The notes under the pieces were generated by a model. The model saw only the letters and a program-made list of their open reading frames with translations. It was not told where the DNA came from and did no database searches. 8,583 nt of DNA, taken from assembly GCA_004211235.1 (NCBI GenBank), contig SEEY01000135.1:1-8583 (forward strand), in the 5' to 3' direction. The DNA is from Rubrivivax sp. (GTDB lineage Bacteria; Pseudomonadota; Gammaproteobacteria; Burkholderiales; Burkholderiaceae). The position numbers and the translations under genes were made by a program. Below, in pieces: positions 6,256 through 8,583 of the stretch (within the stretch, counting starts at the first letter, position 1; each line of letters begins with the position of its first letter).

Positions 6256-6606
6256 ATGAAGTTCCTGATCCCTGCCCTCGCCGCCCTTTCCACAGCCGCC
6301 GCCTTCTCCGCCCAGGCCGCCGACAGGCAAACGCCCGAGCAGGGCGAACTGCGCGCCGAGTGCGCCAAGAGCTACAGCGACACCAGCAGCATCAGCACGC
6401 CTGTCGCTGCCAACGAGTACCAGTTCGTCTACTCCGCCGGCAAGTACAAGGGCGAGGCCAAGCCCGGCAAGCTGCTGCCCTGCACCTCGCAGCAGTACGC
6501 CGCCTACCTCGACAACAAGGCTGACCCGGCCAAGGTGATGTCCGCCTACCCGACCGCCGCCGGCCGCCCCACCACGAAGAAGAAGGCCGAGCCCTTCCGC
6601 CTCTGA
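6256..6606 (+). CDS. Small secreted protein of unknown function
   Basis: The 116-residue product begins with a clear Sec signal peptide: MKFLIPALAALSTAAAFSAQAA has one Lys, a hydrophobic core and an AQA-A cleavage site near residue 21. The mature part of about 95 residues has two cysteines, Cys36 (AECAKSY) and Cys76 (LLPCTSQQY), which could form a disulfide in the periplasm, and a lysine-rich tail (TTKKKAEPFRL). No known domain is recognised. The ATG at 6256 is chosen because the signal peptide starts there; a longer in-frame ORF begins at 6169 but puts a non-secretory stretch ahead of it. The ribosome site is weak (AAGAGA about 8 nt ahead). A strong terminator follows 25 nt after the stop. 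Confidence 0.85.
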   Translation: MKFLIPALAALSTAAAFSAQAADRQTPEQGELRAECAKSYSDTSSISTPVAANEYQFVYSAGKYKGEAKPGKLLPCTSQQYAAYLDNKADPAKVMSAYPTAAGRPTTKKKAEPFRL

Positions 6607-6630
6607 TCCGGCCGTTCAGCCAGCCAGCAA

Positions 6631-6654
6631 GGGCGCTCTTCGGAGCGCCTTTTT
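6631..6654 (+). terminator. Intrinsic terminator after the secreted-protein gene
   Basis: GGCGCTC (6632-6638) pairs perfectly with GAGCGCC (6643-6649) around a stable TTCG tetraloop, and TTTTT (6650-6654) follows. This is a textbook rho-independent terminator for the plus strand. It has no T-run on the minus side, so it does not clearly serve the convergent acyltransferase gene. Confidence 0.92.
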
Positions 6655-6692
6655 CGTTGGGTCACCGCCCTGCCCGGGCGCGCCGGCGACGC

Positions 6693-8132
6693 TTAGCCCG
6701 GGTCCTGGCCCCAGGGCATCATCAGCGACAGCAGCAGCAGCTTGTCGAACTCCGGTGCGAAGTTGGCAATGATGGCCTCGGGGTCAGGGCACAGGCCCTG
6801 GTCGGTGATCAGCCCGAACTGCACCCGGCCGGCGTAGGTCAGGATGCTGAGCCCCATGCCGATGTCGCCGGACTGCGGCACCCAGAACATCACCTTCTCC
6901 ACCGTCGAGCCGCAGAACTTCAGCGACTCGGCCGGACCGGGCACGTTGGTCATCACGGCCGTCGCCTTCCTGGCGAAGAGGTTGAGCATCGCGTGCTGCA
7001 CGGGCTTGATGAGCAGGCCGGCGACCGACAGCAGCCCGAAGGCCATCACCGGCTGGAAGCTGCCTTTCAGCTCGCTCATGCGCGCCCGTACGGCGAACAG
7101 CCGCTCGACCGGGTTGGCAATGCCGATGGGCAGCACCAGCGGCACCAGGCCGAAGCGGTTGCCGAGTTGCCAGGCGTGCTCCAACGGGCGCAGGTTGACG
7201 GGCACCATCGCGCGGATCTCCTTGCCCGCCGGATCCTCCCCGCGGTCGGCCAGGTAGCGGCCGATGGCGCCGGCCGCGCAGGCCAGCAGCACGTCGTTGA
7301 TGGATGCCCCCAGCGCCTTGCCCACCGCCTTCACCTCGTCCAGCGACAGACTGTCGTCCCAGGCGACCGTCTTCTTCGCGCCGGGCTTGCCCTTCAGCCG
7401 GGTCGGCGAGTCGTCCGACATCAGCGCGAAGGCCGCCACATCGGAGACGGCCTGATAACCCATGCGCGCCATCTCCAGCGACGAGTCCATCGGCGTCGCG
7501 CCACCCATCGCGCGGTCCAGGCCGAAAGCCACGCCCTTGCCCGTCATGCCGATGGCCTTGACGGTCATGTTGGAAAGGGGCCGCAGAAAGGCGTCCATCA
7601 GCCAGTCGGCCTCCTGCGGCTCAGCGGCCGGCTTGCGGGCGCGCTGGGGCGGCGCCTGGCCGCCGTCGGTGATGGACAGCATCACCGCGATCAGCGCCAT
7701 GCCGTCGGCGATGCAGTGGTGAATGCGGCAGATCAGCGCGCTGGAGCCATCGCCCATGTCCTCGATGAGCTGCATCTGCCACAGCGGGTGGGCCGGGTCC
7801 AGCGGCTCGGAGCACAGCTCGGCGACTCGCTCGCGCAGCACCTCGTCGTTGCCCTGGCCGGGCAGCGGCAGCGGCACTTCCGAGACGACATGGCGGGCGA
7901 TGTCGAAATCCTTGTCGAGCACCCACTGCGCGCCCAGCAGGCCGTCCTCGACGACCTTCTGCCGAAAGCGCGGGTACTGCAGCAATCGCTCCGCCACGCG
8001 CGCGCGCAGGGCCGCCAGCGTGATGCCGGGGCGGATCGACCAGACCCCGACGATCATCATCAGGTTGGCCTCGGTGTCCATGCGCAGCCAGGCGGTATCG
8101 ACCTTGGACATTCGTTCGCTGGTCTGGCCCAC
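6693..8132 (-). CDS. Wax ester synthase/diacylglycerol acyltransferase family protein (WS/DGAT)
   Basis: This family uses acyl-CoA to esterify fatty alcohols or diacylglycerol, giving wax esters or triacylglycerols as storage lipid. The catalytic HHxxxDG motif is intact as HHCIADG (138-144). Other family landmarks are PLW (116-118), the Asn-Asp pair in ASINDVLLA (277-285), MTNVPGP (394-400) and SGDIGMGLSILTYAG (421-435). At 479 residues it has the usual length. The GTG start at 8132 is chosen because GAGGAG (8143-8138) lies 5 nt ahead; an ATG at 8111, seven codons in, has no ribosome site. The frame remains open to 8303 but that part overlaps the divergent acyl-CoA-binding protein gene. Substrate preference cannot be read from sequence, and some members have weak or no such activity. 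The 5' end faces the acyl-CoA-binding protein gene across 100 nt. Confidence 0.93.
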   Translation of the reverse strand: MGQTSERMSKVDTAWLRMDTEANLMMIVGVWSIRPGITLAALRARVAERLLQYPRFRQKVVEDGLLGAQWVLDKDFDIARHVVSEVPLPLPGQGNDEVLRERVAELCSEPLDPAHPLWQMQLIEDMGDGSSALICRIHHCIADGMALIAVMLSITDGGQAPPQRARKPAAEPQEADWLMDAFLRPLSNMTVKAIGMTGKGVAFGLDRAMGGATPMDSSLEMARMGYQAVSDVAAFALMSDDSPTRLKGKPGAKKTVAWDDSLSLDEVKAVGKALGASINDVLLACAAGAIGRYLADRGEDPAGKEIRAMVPVNLRPLEHAWQLGNRFGLVPLVLPIGIANPVERLFAVRARMSELKGSFQPVMAFGLLSVAGLLIKPVQHAMLNLFARKATAVMTNVPGPAESLKFCGSTVEKVMFWVPQSGDIGMGLSILTYAGRVQFGLITDQGLCPDPEAIIANFAPEFDKLLLLSLMMPWGQDPG

Positions 8133-8183
8133 GGTGTCTCCTCGGAAGTCGTTTTTGGCGGGCCTAAACTCGTCGGCCCTGTC

Positions 8184-8206
8184 ATTCGATTGTGACCAGA
8201 TCGAAT
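8184..8206. promoter_or_regulatory. Inverted repeat in the shared acyltransferase/ACBP intergenic region
   Basis: ATTCGAT (8184-8190) and ATCGAAT (8200-8206) are perfect 7-bp arms around a 9-bp spacer. The site lies in the 100-nt gap between two divergent lipid genes, 26 bp from the ACBP start and 51 bp from the acyltransferase start. It has the form of a dimeric regulator operator. The regulator is unknown, and no good -35/-10 pair could be placed for either gene. Confidence 0.5.
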
Positions 8207-8232
8207 CCCGCGAATCAGCCTGGAGAACCCCC

Positions 8233-8484
8233 GTGAGCCTGAAGGAACAATTCGAAGCCGCCGTGGCCGAATCGAAGAACCTGCCCGAGCGGCCGGACAA
8301 CATGACGCTGCTGAAGCTCTACGCGTTGTACAAGCAAGGCAGCGCCGGCGACGTCGACGGCAAGCGCCCCGGGTTCACCGACATGGTGGGCCGAGCCAAG
8401 TGGGATGCCTGGAATGAACTGAAGGGCACCGGCACCGATGAAGCGATGCAGCAGTACATCGACCTGATCGAGAGCCTGAAGTAG
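8233..8484 (+). CDS. Acyl-CoA-binding protein (ACBP)
   Basis: This 83-residue four-helix protein binds long-chain acyl-CoA esters in the cytoplasm, buffering and delivering them to enzymes. The ACBP core is plain: LLKLYALYKQGSAGDVDGKRP (26-46) followed by DMVGRAKWDAWNELKG (50-65), with the conserved ligand-contact residues Tyr30, Lys34 and Lys56. The length matches stand-alone ACBPs of about 85-90 residues. The start is GTG 8233, with GGAG (8222-8225) 7 nt upstream; the frame is open much further upstream, but that part is antisense to the acyltransferase. Its divergent neighbour is an acyl-CoA-using acyltransferase, so ACBP could supply that enzyme's substrate; this is inference. A terminator follows at 8506. 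Confidence 0.95.
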   Translation: MSLKEQFEAAVAESKNLPERPDNMTLLKLYALYKQGSAGDVDGKRPGFTDMVGRAKWDAWNELKGTGTDEAMQQYIDLIESLK

Positions 8485-8505
8485 CCGCCCGCCCGCGGCG
8501 CAGGC

Positions 8506-8532
8506 AAGCCGGCCTCAGGCCGGCTTCTTTTT
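8506..8532 (+). terminator. Intrinsic terminator of the ACBP gene
   Basis: A 9-bp stem (AAGCCGGCC, 8506-8514, with GGCCGGCTT, 8518-8526) with a 3-nt loop is followed by CTTTTT (8527-8532). It overlaps the end of the convergent minus-strand gene: the loop is that gene's stop codon and the T-run encodes its lysines. Confidence 0.9.
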
Positions 8533-8583
8533 GGCCGGTGCCTTCTTGCCCGCAGCCAGCAGCGCATCCAGTTCCTTCTGGAT
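8515..8583 (-). CDS. C-terminal end of an unidentified lysine/alanine-rich protein (partial)
   Basis: Only the last 22 codons and the TGA stop (8517-8515) are in the window. They read IQKELDALLAAGKKAPAKKK and end in PA. The short amphipathic helix followed by a Lys-Ala-Pro tail resembles tails of histone-like or nucleic-acid-binding bacterial proteins, but the family cannot be set from this fragment. Coding is supported by the uninterrupted frame to the window edge and by a stop codon placed in the ACBP terminator, a layout common for tightly packed convergent genes. Confidence 0.6.
   Translation of the reverse strand: MQKELDALLAAGKKAPAKKKPA

Noticed and set aside
6631..6654. Bidirectional terminator also serving the WS/DGAT gene
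   Set aside because: Read from the minus strand, the stem is followed by CTTGCTGG with no T-run, so only the plus-strand role is supported.
6657..8195. Plus-strand ORF of 512 codons opposite the WS/DGAT gene
   Set aside because: It is antisense to a gene with an intact HHxxxDG motif and is His/Arg/Gln/Ala-rich with no domain.
1..8583. Mobile elements, CRISPR arrays, tRNA or rRNA genes
   Set aside because: No transposase or integrase motifs, no regularly spaced repeats and no tRNA-like cloverleaf were seen. The toxin-antitoxin pair alone is not proof of a mobile element.

Overview
This GC-rich window looks like chromosomal DNA of a beta-proteobacterium, most likely order Burkholderiales. The main reasons are a short-form HisG, an IbaG/BolA-like gene placed between a YadG/YadH-type ABC exporter and hisG-hisD, and the overall codon use. 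This assignment comes from family recognition and gene order, not from a database search.

Region 1 (1-555, minus strand) is a type II toxin-antitoxin module. It has a ribbon-helix-helix antitoxin followed, with a 4-nt overlap, by a PIN-domain toxin that runs off the left edge. Its promoter region carries a striking operator of two tandem 15-bp palindromes. Region 2 (556-4596, minus strand) holds five genes reading toward the left: ABC ATPase, ABC permease, IbaG/BolA-like protein, hisG and hisD. Three of the four junctions are ATGA overlaps (translational coupling). The permease-to-ibaG junction has a 75-nt gap with a hairpin and a possible -10 element. The toxin-antitoxin module sits where the histidine operon would be expected to continue with hisC.

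Region 3 (4597-6654, plus strand) is divergent. It contains a TetR-family regulator, a TPR-like cytoplasmic protein of unknown function 30 nt downstream, and a small secreted protein with two cysteines that ends at a clear intrinsic terminator. The 60-nt space between the ATPase and tetR genes is nearly symmetric: each start codon has AGAATG exactly 7 nt upstream and neither has a convincing Shine-Dalgarno sequence, which suggests divergent leaderless transcripts.

Region 4 (6693-8583) is about acyl lipids. A WS/DGAT-family acyltransferase (minus) and an acyl-CoA-binding protein (plus) diverge from a 100-nt intergenic region containing a 7-bp inverted repeat. The last feature is the 3' end of a convergent lysine/alanine-rich minus-strand gene, whose stop codon lies in the loop of the acyl-CoA-binding protein gene's terminator.

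Most of the window is conserved housekeeping DNA. I see no CRISPR array, tRNA, rRNA, insertion sequence or phage gene. The most distinctive signals are the toxin-antitoxin operator, the symmetric divergent start region, the altered gene order around the his genes and a palindrome-bearing N-terminal extension in the permease gene. I do not see a clear new multi-gene system.
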